Source: Afipia sp. Root123D2
Lineage (GTDB): Bacteria; Pseudomonadota; Alphaproteobacteria; Rhizobiales; Xanthobacteraceae
Length of the DNA stretch: 64,000 bases
Direction of reading: 5' to 3'
Assembly: GCF_001425835.1 (NCBI RefSeq)
Contig: NZ_LMDP01000003.1
Span: 814,001-878,000, forward strand
The stretch's first letter is position 1, and every line of letters begins with the position of its first letter. The notes under the pieces were generated by a model. That model was not told the DNA's origin. It ran no database searches and worked only from the letters and a program-made list of their open reading frames with translations. Of this stretch, positions 1 through 10,371 are shown piece after piece. The position numbers and the translations under genes were made by a program.

Positions 1-54
1 CAGATCCGGCGATGCGCCCGCCGCGGCTCCGTTGCCCTGGTCAATAATTGTCAC
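1..54 (-). CDS. Thioredoxin-family protein, N-terminal 18 codons only (partial)
   Basis: The minus strand opens with a GTG codon at 54 preceded by a good ribosome binding site (GAGGGA, four bases upstream). It stays open to the window edge, reading MTIIDQGNGAAAGASPDL. From memory, this resembles the N-terminus of the thioredoxin / co-chaperone YbbN-type proteins of Bradyrhizobium relatives, where a WCGPC thioredoxin fold follows. The diagnostic active site lies outside the window, so the assignment rests only on the N-terminal peptide and the ribosome binding site. Confidence 0.5.
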   Translation of the reverse strand, partial: MTIIDQGNGAAAGASPDL

Positions 55-304
55 GTGATCCCTCGCCTGCCAGCCATTTTGCTGAATGGCCGTGGTTCTA
101 GCACAGCCAGCAGGATAAGTGGCGGCGGGGCGCCGGATTTTCAATCCGTGGCAATCGGGGCGAATTTTGCTCGGAACACCGGATTTATGGGCTAGGGTGC
201 CGAAAATAGACGGTCCCGTCAGGAGTCTGGCTGTTGCAATGCACCGCCGCTTTTGGCATAGGTTTGCCCGGCGGCGCGGATGACGCGCCACAATTCTCTG
301 CGAT

Positions 305-379
<75 letters not shown>

Positions 380-430
380 GAAATTTCTTGGCGATCTAAA
401 AACTTGCTGAAAAGCGTGATGTGATGAACG

Positions 431-455
431 AAAGGCCGCCCTTGGGCGGCCTTTG
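431..455 (+). terminator. Rho-independent terminator after tRNA-Gly
   Basis: A ten-base inverted repeat, AAAGGCCGCC / GGCGGCCTTT, has a four-base loop (CTTG) and ends in T-rich sequence. It lies about 50 bases after the tRNA and 30 bases before the end of the convergent reductase gene, and could serve both strands. Confidence 0.8.
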
Positions 456-483
456 TCGCTCCTCCGGCCGGATGGGGTGACGG

Positions 484-1410
484 TCAGCCGCGCTGGGCTT
501 CGTAGGTTTTCAGGTGCGTGTAAATGACGCGCAGCAGCGGCACGTCGAGCGCGGGCCTGGCCGCTTCGGCGCGGACGATCAGGTCGCCGACGATGTGATC
601 GGCCTCGATGCGCGAATTTCCCTGGATGTCGCGCAGCATCGACGCGGTGAGGGTTGAGTTCTTGTCGAACAGCATCGCTTCGGTGCGCGCGATAAGGGCC
701 GGGCGGGGTTCATGACCCGCCGCTTTCGCGATGGACGCGATTTCATCGCGCACGCCGCGAATAAACGCTTCGCCGCCGGGTGAGCTGACGATCTTGCCGA
801 CCGGCGCCCGCATCATGCAGGTCGCGCCGGCGAGCGTGGCGAGAAAGATCCATTTCTCCCACATCTCCTGCATGATGGTGTCGCTGGCGGTGGCCTCGAA
901 GGCCTCGCCTTTGAGAGCGGCCGCAATCGCCCGCGCGCGGTCGCTGATCCCGCCGTCACGTTCGCCGAACGACAGCGACAGCATCGGAATGAAGTGGTGG
1001 ATCACGCCTTTGTCGTCGAGCTGCGCGGCGATGGCGCATTGTCCGCCCATCACGCGGGCCTTGCCGAACTTCGCGTCCAGCACATCGAGATGCGTCATGC
1101 CGTTGAGCACCGGGATGATTACGGTGTCGGGGCCAACCGCCGGCGCGAACGATGCGATCGCATCGTCGAGATCGTAGGCCTTGCAACTCAGCAGGATGAC
1201 GTTGTAGGGCGCCTTGATGTGTCCGGCGGTAACGGTGGGCGGATTGGGCAGCGTGACATCGCCGAGCGGGCTCTTGATGATGAGACCTTGCCGGGCCAGC
1301 AACGCCGCGCGTTTTTCGCGGACCAGAAAGGTGACGTCACCTCCGGCCTGCAACATCCGGCCGCCGAAATAACCGCCGGTCGCGCCGGCGCCGATCACCA
1401 GAATTCGCAT
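484..1410 (-). CDS. 2-dehydropantoate 2-reductase family (ketopantoate reductase)
   Basis: The product is 308 aa, the usual length of PanE/ApbA-type reductases. It begins MRILVIGAGATGGYFGG, a Rossmann NAD(P)-binding glycine-rich loop at residues 7-14, and continues with the ketopantoate reductase C-terminal helical domain (LRDIQGNSRIEADHIVGDL, roughly residues 235-255). Members reduce 2-dehydropantoate to pantoate with NADPH in the pantothenate/CoA pathway, but many paralogues act on other 2-oxo acids, so I give no gene symbol. The open frame extends 52 codons upstream. ATG at 1410 is chosen because the family motif starts there and GGAG lies six bases before it. Confidence 0.85.
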   Translation of the reverse strand: MRILVIGAGATGGYFGGRMLQAGGDVTFLVREKRAALLARQGLIIKSPLGDVTLPNPPTVTAGHIKAPYNVILLSCKAYDLDDAIASFAPAVGPDTVIIPVLNGMTHLDVLDAKFGKARVMGGQCAIAAQLDDKGVIHHFIPMLSLSFGERDGGISDRARAIAAALKGEAFEATASDTIMQEMWEKWIFLATLAGATCMMRAPVGKIVSSPGGEAFIRGVRDEIASIAKAAGHEPRPALIARTEAMLFDKNSTLTASMLRDIQGNSRIEADHIVGDLIVRAEAARPALDVPLLRVIYTHLKTYEAQRG

Positions 1411-1477
1411 GACAGCTCCACTTCTTGCCGAGTGTTTTGAATGAATGAGCAGGGAGAAAAGGCAGGATCGATCTATT

Positions 1478-2215
1478 CTACCACTTTTCGCCGAACGGGC
1501 GAATCTCCATCTCGAAAGTCCAGGCGCTGCGCGGCTGCCGGTAAAGCTGCCAGTAGGATTCGGCAACCGACGACGGCGGCATCAAGAGGTCGGGATTGTT
1601 GAGCGCATCGGGCCCCAGAGCCTCGATACGGCGCTGTCGCACCCATTCGGTATCGACGCCGGAATCGATCACAAGATGGGCGACGTGGATGTTCTTGGGG
1701 CCGAGTTCACGAGCGATCGATTGCGCCACCGCGCGCAGTCCGAATTTGGCGCTGGCGAACGCCGCATAACCGGAGCCGCCGCGCAGGCTGGCGGTCGCGC
1801 CGGTGAAGAAGATGTTGCCCTGGCCGCGCGGCACCATCAGGCGCGCCGCTTCGCGCCCGGCAAGAAAGCCGGAGTAGCAGGCCATCTCCCAGACCTTGCG
1901 GAAAACGCGCTCGGTGGTGTCGAGGATCGGGAAATTGACGTTGGCACCGATGTTGAAGATGCAGACTTCGAGCGGCGCGTGCTTGTCGGCGTCGTTGAGG
2001 AACGACACGATTTCATCTTCCTTGCGCGCATCGAGCGAGCGGGCGTGAATTTCGCCGCCGGCCGCTTCGATCTCTTTCACTAGCGGTGCTAGCTTGTCGC
2101 CGTTGCGGCGGCCCGCGAAAATCGTGAAGCCTTCGGAGGCGAACTTCTTGGCGATCTCGCCGCCGATGAAGTCGCCGGCGCCGATCACGGCGGCCGTTGC
2201 ATTGCGCTTGGTCAC
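1478..2215 (-). CDS. Short-chain dehydrogenase/reductase family protein with atypical active site
   Basis: The product is 245 aa. The N-terminal Rossmann loop is VIGAGDFIGGEIAKKF in place of the usual TGxxxGIG. The segment CIFNIGANVNF replaces the NNAG motif. After the conserved serine region (FFTGATAS) the sequence reads GYAAFASAKFGLRA, so phenylalanine sits where the catalytic tyrosine of YxxxK is expected, while the lysine is kept. The end (WTFEMEIRPFGEKW) matches a conserved alphaproteobacterial SDR group that I recall from Bradyrhizobium. The substrate is unknown and catalysis may be altered or lost. It is transcribed in the same direction as the ketopantoate reductase homologue 67 bases downstream. 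Confidence 0.8.
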   Translation of the reverse strand: MTKRNATAAVIGAGDFIGGEIAKKFASEGFTIFAGRRNGDKLAPLVKEIEAAGGEIHARSLDARKEDEIVSFLNDADKHAPLEVCIFNIGANVNFPILDTTERVFRKVWEMACYSGFLAGREAARLMVPRGQGNIFFTGATASLRGGSGYAAFASAKFGLRAVAQSIARELGPKNIHVAHLVIDSGVDTEWVRQRRIEALGPDALNNPDLLMPPSSVAESYWQLYRQPRSAWTFEMEIRPFGEKW

Positions 2216-2300
2216 GGTCGTTCTCCTTGGGTGAACTCGATTATGGCCGCATGGCCGGCAACATCAATCGCGATTGCGCCGGCCACGTCACAGGCTCTCG

Positions 2301-3500
2301 TTATTCGGAGTCGTCGTTGATGATGCCGCCGAAGAGGTCCCAGGCCTTGCCGTTCCAGCGCTGCAGGCTGAGCTGGGTATAGACCTTGTTGTTGGTGGCG
2401 CTGGTGTTCATGACGATGCCGGGCAGTGACAGCGGCAACGCCAGCCCCTTGATGTTGCGGGCCTGCCTGGCGATGTTTTCGCGCGACAGGTCGTTGCCGC
2501 ATTGTTTCAGCAGGGCTTCGAGAACGACGCCCTGATGCATGCCGGTGAAGTAGTTGCTCTCGGATATATCGGCGCCCGGCATGTATTTCTCCATGAACGC
2601 CTTGTACTGCTTGACGCCGGCGTCATCCGCCCAGCGCGGATCGTCGACGTCCTTGCGATAGGTTGCGGTCACCACGCCCTTGGAGATATCGAGACCGGCC
2701 GGCGTCAGCACCGACGAGATCGAGCTCGACACCAGATTGGTGATGAACAGCGGTTTCCAGCCGGATTCATGAGTCTTGCGGATCGCCTGCGCCGCGAATT
2801 TCGGCGTGCCGGCAAACAGCAGCACCGAAGCTCCCGTGCTCTTCAGCGACATCACTTGCGAGTCGATGGTCGGCTGGCTGACCTCGTAACTTGAGGTCAC
2901 CACCTTCTTGTCGAAGGCGTCATTGTATTCCGACTTGAAGCCCGCGACGAAATCGCGGCCGAGATCGTCATTCTGGTAGAGGATCGCAATCTTTGCGTCA
3001 GGAAAGTCCTTGGCGATGTAGCGCGCATAGGCTTTCGACTCGGTGTCGTAGCTCGGCAGCGCCGTGGTGATCAGCGGATAGGTCTTGGCGTCGGTGAAGC
3101 GCGCCGCGCCGGTGACGATGAAGGTCTGCGGGACCTTCTTGGCGGCGAGATATTTCGCGATCGCCAGATTGCCCGGCGTGCCCAGCGTCGAGAACATGAA
3201 AGCGACTTCGTCAGATTCAACGAGACGGCGAGCGTGCTCGACAGTCTTCGGCGGGCTGTAGGCGTCGTCGGCCGTGATGAGGTCGATCTTGCGGCCGTTC
3301 ACACCGCCCTTGTCGTTGATCAGGTTGACATAGGCGATCAGCGCCTTGCCGACATTGCCCAGCGCCGAGGCCGGGCCGCTGAAGGGGAAGATCGCGCCGA
3401 CCTTGATCTCGGTCGCGGTGACGCCCGGCGCATTGCCGGCCAAAGCGGGTGCGCAAAGCGCGGTAGCGAGCAGCGCCGCCAAAGCGGATTTCCTGAGCAT
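2301..3500 (-). CDS. Branched-chain amino-acid-type ABC transporter substrate-binding protein
   Basis: The product is 399 aa with a typical signal peptide (hydrophobic run AALLATALCAPALA, cleavage about residue 21). It then begins ATEIKVGAIFPFSGPAS, the signature of LivJ / periplasmic binding-fold 6 proteins. It should capture a small ligand in the periplasm for a Liv-type permease. No permease or ATPase gene lies nearby, so it is an orphan binding protein, common in this family, and its ligand cannot be inferred. A perfect GTTCTA-TTT-TAGAAC inverted repeat lies about 50 bases upstream of the start. Confidence 0.9.
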   Translation of the reverse strand: MLRKSALAALLATALCAPALAGNAPGVTATEIKVGAIFPFSGPASALGNVGKALIAYVNLINDKGGVNGRKIDLITADDAYSPPKTVEHARRLVESDEVAFMFSTLGTPGNLAIAKYLAAKKVPQTFIVTGAARFTDAKTYPLITTALPSYDTESKAYARYIAKDFPDAKIAILYQNDDLGRDFVAGFKSEYNDAFDKKVVTSSYEVSQPTIDSQVMSLKSTGASVLLFAGTPKFAAQAIRKTHESGWKPLFITNLVSSSISSVLTPAGLDISKGVVTATYRKDVDDPRWADDAGVKQYKAFMEKYMPGADISESNYFTGMHQGVVLEALLKQCGNDLSRENIARQARNIKGLALPLSLPGIVMNTSATNNKVYTQLSLQRWNGKAWDLFGGIINDDSE

Positions 3501-3551
3501 CGACGTGTCTCCCTCATTAGTTTTTTGGTCTCGATGAGGGTCAGCAATAAA

Positions 3552-3566
3552 GTTCTATTTTAGAAC
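3552..3566. promoter_or_regulatory. Candidate operator upstream of the LivJ-type gene
   Basis: A perfect inverted repeat, GTTCTA-TTT-TAGAAC, lies in the AT-rich leader of the binding-protein gene, 52-66 bases before its start. The AGAAC half is repeated nearby in GAGAGAACTTTG. The size and symmetry fit a dimeric repressor or activator site. No regulator gene is adjacent, so the binding protein is unknown. Confidence 0.4.
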
Positions 3567-3723
3567 TGTCAACGTGAGAGAACTTTGAGCGAAATCGGCA
3601 GATGAGCAGAAAATCAAATAAGATAGCTCTTTCAGCAACTAAGGTCTTGGTGATTGGTGGAGGATCAAGATATCATTTTGGAATTGAGGCAGATCTTTAT
3701 CGGCTATAGTGAGCGCGCGGCAA

Positions 3724-3752
3724 AACGAGCCCACGATCACTGCGGGCTCGTT
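3724..3752 (-). terminator. Rho-independent terminator of the DUF2239 gene
   Basis: An inverted repeat AACGAGCCC / GGGCTCGTT with an 11-base loop lies 35 bases past the stop of the minus-strand DUF2239 gene. On that strand the second arm runs into TTTT. The rest of the 3501-3786 gap is AT-rich and holds no gene that I can see. Confidence 0.7.
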
Positions 3753-3786
3753 CCGATATCCGGGATTGCTCGGTGCGGCGTATCGA

Positions 3787-4404
3787 TCAGGTCGCGGTTG
3801 ACCGCGGGCTGCCGAGCGCCAATTCGGCCAGACGTGCGCTGTGATCGCGGATGTCAGCGGGCAACGATGCGATCAGCGAACCGAAGCGCGAGGCGTCGCC
3901 GGCATAGAGCGCGCGCAATGCGTCTTCATAGTGCGGCTTGTTGCCGGCCATCGCCGCCATGAAACGATAGGCCGATTCCTGCGCCTGACGCACGCGATCC
4001 TTGTCGAACGTCGCCTTGCGTGCGTCGTCGACCAGTTTGCGGATCGCAACCGATGCGCCGCCGGACTGCGCGCCGAGCCATTCCCAGTGCCGCGGCAGCA
4101 GCGTGATTTCCCGCGCGACCACGCCGAGCTTCGGACGTCCCGGTCCGCGCATCGGCGGTGCTTCTTCCGGGGCCGCGCCCGCGCCGTCGTGACTATCGTC
4201 CGGCAGCCGGGCCAGCACATCGGCGAGGCTGCCGCGAAAATCGATTTCGACCGGACGGCTGGTGTTGACGGTGAACATCAGCGGTGCGAGGTCGGGGTTG
4301 TGGGCGAGCGCTCCCTTGACTGCCGCCGCGACCTCCCGGAGCGGGCCGGAAGCGATGCGGCGGTCGCCATCGAAGGCAATGATGTGGGAGGCGGGCGGGT
4401 GCAT
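3787..4404 (-). CDS. DUF2239 family protein
   Basis: The product is 205 aa from ATG 4404, chosen because AGGATT lies just upstream and the DUF2239 sequence (SHIIAFDGDRRIASGPLREV) starts there. A longer frame reaches 4434. The middle holds MRGPGRPKLGVVAREITLLP, which recalls a short DNA-contacting RGRPKLG-like segment followed by RHWEWL, seen across this uncharacterised family. The function is unknown. It is divergent from a glutathione S-transferase, with two palindromic operators between them, suggesting shared control in a stress or xenobiotic response. Confidence 0.8.
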   Translation of the reverse strand: MHPPASHIIAFDGDRRIASGPLREVAAAVKGALAHNPDLAPLMFTVNTSRPVEIDFRGSLADVLARLPDDSHDGAGAAPEEAPPMRGPGRPKLGVVAREITLLPRHWEWLGAQSGGASVAIRKLVDDARKATFDKDRVRQAQESAYRFMAAMAGNKPHYEDALRALYAGDASRFGSLIASLPADIRDHSARLAELALGSPRSTAT

Positions 4405-4436
4405 TGATAATCCTCGGGAATTCGACCAGATCAATA

Positions 4437-4480
4437 TTTACCCGGGTAAAATTATCCTGTCAATAATACCCGGATAAAAT
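4437..4480. promoter_or_regulatory. Two related operator boxes between DUF2239 and GST genes
   Basis: Box 1 is a perfect 14-base palindrome TTTACCCGGGTAAA (4437-4450). Box 2 (4465-4478, AATACCCGGATAAA) matches it at 11 of 14 positions and starts 28 bases later. Both sit between the divergent DUF2239 start (4404) and GST start (4569), where promoters are expected. Such paired sites are typical for TetR- or MarR-like repressors. No regulator is encoded next to them. Confidence 0.55.
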
Positions 4481-4568
4481 ATCGGCGCAGGTCGCCCCGA
4501 TCCCGGCTCGACATCAATCCTGCCGACTGTCACGGTTTCCGTGGCCATGGTGGCACAAGGAACGCGCG

Positions 4569-5234
4569 ATGCTCACGGTTCATCATCTGAATAATTCGCG
4601 CTCACAGCGGGTGTTGTGGCTGCTCGAAGAGCTCGGCGTGCCCTACGAGATCGTGCGCTATCAGCGCCAGCCGTCGATGCTCGCGCCGAAAGAACTGCGT
4701 GCGATTCATCCGCTCGGTAAATCGCCGGTCATCACCGACAACGGCAACACCATCGCCGAGTCCGGCGCGATCGTTGAGTACATCGTCGAGACGTACGGCA
4801 ATGGCCGCCTGATCCCGCCACCGGGAACGCCGGAGCGTCTGCGTTACACCTACTGGCTCCACTACGCCGAAGGCTCGGCGATGCCGCTGCTGGTGCAAAA
4901 GCTGCTGTTCACCGTGATCCCGAAGCGGGCGCCGGCGCTGATGCGCCCGATGATGAAGATGGCGTTCGGCAAGGTGCTCGCGACGGTCGTCGATCCGCAG
5001 CTGAGACAGCACATCGGATTCTGGGAAAGCGAACTAACGAAAAGCGAATGGTTCGCCGGCAACGAATTCAGCGCTGCCGATATCCAGATGAGCTTTCCAC
5101 TGGAAGCTGCGACCGCGCGCGGCGGTCTCGACAAAACCCGTCCGAAGGCGATGGCGTTTCTTGAACGGATTCATGCGCGGCCCGCCTATAATCAAGCGCT
5201 GGAAAAGGGCGGGCCGTATCAGGTCGGGCGTTAG
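4569..5234 (+). CDS. Glutathione S-transferase family protein
   Basis: The product is 221 aa. The N-terminal thioredoxin-like domain begins MLTVHHLNNSRSQRVLWLLEEL and contains the conserved cis-proline/SNAIL-type region KSPVITDNGNTIAESGAIVEY (split across residues 51-71). An all-helical C-terminal domain follows, including NEFSAADIQMSFPL. It should conjugate or reduce electrophiles with glutathione in the cytoplasm. An AAGGA ribosome binding site precedes the ATG. The promoter region carries the TTTACCCGGGTAAA boxes shared with DUF2239. Confidence 0.88.
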   Translation: MLTVHHLNNSRSQRVLWLLEELGVPYEIVRYQRQPSMLAPKELRAIHPLGKSPVITDNGNTIAESGAIVEYIVETYGNGRLIPPPGTPERLRYTYWLHYAEGSAMPLLVQKLLFTVIPKRAPALMRPMMKMAFGKVLATVVDPQLRQHIGFWESELTKSEWFAGNEFSAADIQMSFPLEAATARGGLDKTRPKAMAFLERIHARPAYNQALEKGGPYQVGR

Positions 5235-5249
5235 GTTGCTCGCGGCCGC

Positions 5250-6995
<1,746 letters not shown>

Positions 6996-7111
6996 AAGCG
7001 ACTCCGGCAAACGGTCTTAGGCAAAAAGCCGATAGCAATGATGCCGGGGCTATATATGCTTTCGGCGTCGCGGAGGATATGCCCCCGCTGATTCGGGCAG
7101 GAGCATCACGA

Positions 7112-8512
7112 ATGGCGCGGACCGGCGCGTTGGACGATCGCGGCGCGGCATCTGCGCGAACATATCCTCCCCGTTCGGCCGTATTGGGCTGGGTTTTGTT
7201 CGATTGGGCCGCACAGCCTTACTTCAGCCTGATCACGACATTCGTTTTCGCGCCATACTTCGCCACCCATGTGGCGTCGAATCCGGCGACCGGACAGTCG
7301 CTGTGGGGCTTTGCGACCGCTGCGGCCGGCCTGGTCATCGCGATCATGTCGCCTGTTCTCGGCGCGATCGCCGATGCCGGTGGCCGGCGCAAGCCGTGGA
7401 TCGCGGCATTTGGCACGCTGTTGGTGATCGGATCGTCGATCATGTGGATCGGCAAACCCGGCGATCCGTCGGTGATCCTGCCGCTGCTGATCGCATTCGG
7501 CATCGCCACCATCGGCGTCGAATTCGCCACGGTGTTCAACAATGCGATGATGCCGACACTGGTGCCGCCGGAAAAAATCGGCCGGCTGTCCGGCACCGGG
7601 TGGGCAACGGGCTATATCGGCGGCATTCTCAGCCTTGTGATCGTGCTTGGCTTTCTCGCCGCGAATGCCGACACCGGAAAAACGCTGTTCGGCTTTACGC
7701 CGCTGTTCGGGCTCGATCCCGCAACCCATGAAGGCGACCGCATCACCGGACCTTTGACCGGACTGTGGTTCATGATCTTCGTGCTGCCGATGTTCCTGTT
7801 AACGCCGGATGTCGCGGCAAAGAAACCCGCGCTTGGCGCGGTGCGCGAAGGCTTGCGTGAATTGCGCGAAACGCTGACATCATTGCCGGGCAATCCGGTG
7901 ATGGCGACGTTCCTGATCGCCAACATGGTCTACACCGATGCGCTGGTGGCACTGTTCGCGTTCGGCGGCATCTATGCGGCGGGCACGTTCGGCTGGCACA
8001 CTATCCAGATCGGGACGTTCGGAATCCTGCTGGCGTTTTCCGGCACCATCGGTGCATGGCTCGGCGGCAAGCTCGACGATCTGTTCGGTCCGAAGAAAGT
8101 GATCGCCGGAAGCATGATCATTCTGCTGGCGGCGATTGCCGCGATCCTGTCGATCGATCGCGACACGCTGTTCTTCGTCGTCAAGGTTGCGCCGCCGGTG
8201 CCGGGCGGCGGCCTGTTCGCAGCACCCGCGGAGAAAGCTTATCTCGCGCTCGGCTTCCTGATCGGCATGGCCGCAGGGCCGTTGCAGGCGGCGTCGCGCA
8301 CGCTGCTGATCCGGCTCGCGCCGAAGGATCGCATCACGCAATATTTCGGGTTGTTCGCGCTGTCCGGAAAAGTGACGTCTTTCATGGCGCCGCTGGTGGT
8401 CTCGATCGTCACTGCCGTCACCATGAGCCAGAAGGCCGGCATGGCGGTGCTGATCGTGTTCTTCCTCGCCGGCCTGGCGCTGCTGTCACGGGTGCAGACA
8501 GCACGGGCGTAA
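7112..8512 (+). CDS. MFS transporter, UMF1 / Atg22-like family
   Basis: The product is 466 aa from ATG 7112, which has GGAG eight bases upstream; an earlier in-frame ATG at 7079 has only a poorly spaced GGAGG. It begins [20 protein letters not shown], the DWA-containing first helix typical of the UMF1 (vacuole effluxer Atg22-like) family. About 11-12 hydrophobic segments follow, with the loop [11 protein letters not shown] after helix 3. The substrate is unknown; eukaryotic relatives export amino acids. It is divergent from ggt, so a role with peptide or amino-acid products is possible but unproven. Confidence 0.85.
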   Translation: MARTGALDDRGAASARTYPPRSAVLGWVLFDWAAQPYFSLITTFVFAPYFATHVASNPATGQSLWGFATAAAGLVIAIMSPVLGAIADAGGRRKPWIAAFGTLLVIGSSIMWIGKPGDPSVILPLLIAFGIATIGVEFATVFNNAMMPTLVPPEKIGRLSGTGWATGYIGGILSLVIVLGFLAANADTGKTLFGFTPLFGLDPATHEGDRITGPLTGLWFMIFVLPMFLLTPDVAAKKPALGAVREGLRELRETLTSLPGNPVMATFLIANMVYTDALVALFAFGGIYAAGTFGWHTIQIGTFGILLAFSGTIGAWLGGKLDDLFGPKKVIAGSMIILLAAIAAILSIDRDTLFFVVKVAPPVPGGGLFAAPAEKAYLALGFLIGMAAGPLQAASRTLLIRLAPKDRITQYFGLFALSGKVTSFMAPLVVSIVTAVTMSQKAGMAVLIVFFLAGLALLSRVQTARA

Positions 8513-8568
8513 CTCTCCAAGGTTGGAAGGCGCGGTGCGCCGTGCGGAACTGCTGCGGCGTACTCGAT

Positions 8569-8655
8569 GTCATGCCCGGGTTTGTCCCGGGCATCTCGCT
8601 TGGGAAGGCCCTGTGCCACGTGAATCGGGACGGCCGGAACAAGTCCGGCCATGAC
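8569..8655. repeat. Dispersed palindromic repeat, copy 1
   Basis: The element is bounded by GTCATG and CATGAC and contains two hairpins: CATGCCCGGGTTTGTCCCGGGCATC on the left and GGCCGGAACAAGTCCGGCC on the right. It fills the gap between the convergent transporter and purH genes. A second full copy is at 47110-47192 and a half copy at 42611-42635. It may also act as a bidirectional terminator for the flanking genes. Confidence 0.75.
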
Positions 8656-8672
8656 AAACTGAAAGACTGGGC

Positions 8673-10265
8673 TCAGTGCTTGAAGTGCCGCGTGCCGGTC
8701 AGCACCATGGCGATGCCGTGCTCGTCGGCGGCCTTGACGACTTCGTCGTCGCGCATCGATCCGCCGGGCTGGATCACCGCGGTCGCACCGGCTTCGATCG
8801 CGACCAGCAGGCCATCGGCGAACGGGAAGAACGCGTCCGACGCCGCCACCGAGCCCTTGGTCATCGGCGCGGCGAGCCCCAGTTCCTTCGCGGCGTCCTC
8901 GGCCTTGCGCGCGGCGATGCGCGCGGAATCGACCCGGCTCATCTGGCCGGCACCGATGCCGACGGTGGCGAGATCCTTCGCATAAATAATGGTGTTGGAT
9001 TTCACGTGCTTGGCGACGCGGAAGGCGAAGCGCAGGTCGCGCAGTTCGGCATCGGTTGGCGCCCGCTTGGTGACGGTCTTGAGCGTCATGTCGTCGACCA
9101 CCGCGTTGTCACGGCCCTGAACCAGAAGTCCACCGGCGACGGTCTTGGCCGTCAGTCCCGGCGCGCGCGGATCGGGCAGGCCGCCGGCGAGCAGCAGCCG
9201 TAGATTCTTCCGTTTGCCGATGATGGCGATGGCCTCGTCGGTGGCGTCGGGCGCGATAATCACCTCGGTGAAAATTCCGGCCACTGCGTTCGCCGCATCC
9301 GCATCGAGCGTGCGGTTGAATGCAATGATGCCGCCGTAAGCCGACGTGGAATCGCAGGCCAGCGCCTTGCGATAGGCTTCTGAGAGGTCAGCGCCCTCGG
9401 CGACGCCGCACGGATTGGCATGCTTGACGATGACGCAAGCCGCCGTGCGCCTGGCGTCGAACTCGGCGATGCATTCATAGGCGGCATCGGTGTCGTTGAT
9501 GTTGTTGTAGGACAGCTCCTTGCCCTGAAGCTGGCGCGCGGTGGCGACGCCGAAGCGGCGGTCCGGCGTCTTGTAGAATGACGCCTGCTGGTGCGGGTTC
9601 TCGCCGTAACGCAGCGCCTGGATCAGTTTGCCGCCAACGGCGCGGAAATCCGGCGCGGTGATCTTGAGGCGATCGGCGAACCAGTTCGAAATCGCCGCAT
9701 CGTAAGCGGCGGTGCGGGCATAGGCTTTTGCGGCCAGCCGCTTGCGCAGACCGAGCGTGGTCGCACCGTTGCTGGCGGCGAGTTCGTCGAGCACTGCCTG
9801 ATAGTCGCTGGCCTCGACCACCACGGCGACGTCGTCGTGGTTTTTCGCGGCGGCGCGGATCATCGCCGGGCCGCCGATGTCGATATTCTCGATGCAATCC
9901 TCTTCGCTGGCGCCACGGTCGACGGTTGCCTCGAAGGGATAGAGATTGACCACCAGAAGATCGATCGGCGCGATGCCGTGATCCTTCATCGACTTGGCGT
10001 GATCGGCGTTGTCGCGGATCGCGAGCAGACCGCCATGGACCTTGGGATGCAGTGTCTTGACCCGGCCATCCATCATTTCCGGAAACCCGGTCAGGTCCGA
10101 CACGTCGGTGACCTTCAGCCCGGCTTCGGCGATCGCCTTGGCGGTGCCGCCGGTCGAAACGAGATCGACACCGTGCCCGGCGAGAGCTCGGGCAAACTCG
10201 ATCAGGCCTGATTTATTGGAAACGGAAAGCAATGCGCGGGTCACCCGGCGCGGATGGTCGGTCAT
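8673..10265 (-). CDS. purH: Bifunctional AICAR transformylase / IMP cyclohydrolase
   Basis: The product is 530 aa, the standard PurH length, and catalyses the last two steps of IMP synthesis. The N-terminal IMP cyclohydrolase domain contains [18 protein letters not shown] and [15 protein letters not shown]. The transformylase domain carries the conserved RYGENPHQ and [12 protein letters not shown] segments and ends [13 protein letters not shown] 10265 is chosen by homology; the frame is open for 97 more codons upstream. It lies about 100 bases after the heparinase-like gene on the same strand. folD in this window supplies 10-formyl-THF precursors for its transformylase reaction. Confidence 0.97.
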   Translation of the reverse strand: MTDHPRRVTRALLSVSNKSGLIEFARALAGHGVDLVSTGGTAKAIAEAGLKVTDVSDLTGFPEMMDGRVKTLHPKVHGGLLAIRDNADHAKSMKDHGIAPIDLLVVNLYPFEATVDRGASEEDCIENIDIGGPAMIRAAAKNHDDVAVVVEASDYQAVLDELAASNGATTLGLRKRLAAKAYARTAAYDAAISNWFADRLKITAPDFRAVGGKLIQALRYGENPHQQASFYKTPDRRFGVATARQLQGKELSYNNINDTDAAYECIAEFDARRTAACVIVKHANPCGVAEGADLSEAYRKALACDSTSAYGGIIAFNRTLDADAANAVAGIFTEVIIAPDATDEAIAIIGKRKNLRLLLAGGLPDPRAPGLTAKTVAGGLLVQGRDNAVVDDMTLKTVTKRAPTDAELRDLRFAFRVAKHVKSNTIIYAKDLATVGIGAGQMSRVDSARIAARKAEDAAKELGLAAPMTKGSVAASDAFFPFADGLLVAIEAGATAVIQPGGSMRDDEVVKAADEHGIAMVLTGTRHFKH

Positions 10266-10371
10266 CAGATCGGTCCCAGATGTTGAGGCTGCCGCGTAGC
10301 ACGAATTCCGGCGCGGCAAAACCATATTGACCCGTTGCCAAGCGGTTTTCTCGCGCGCCGGGCGCTCTCGA

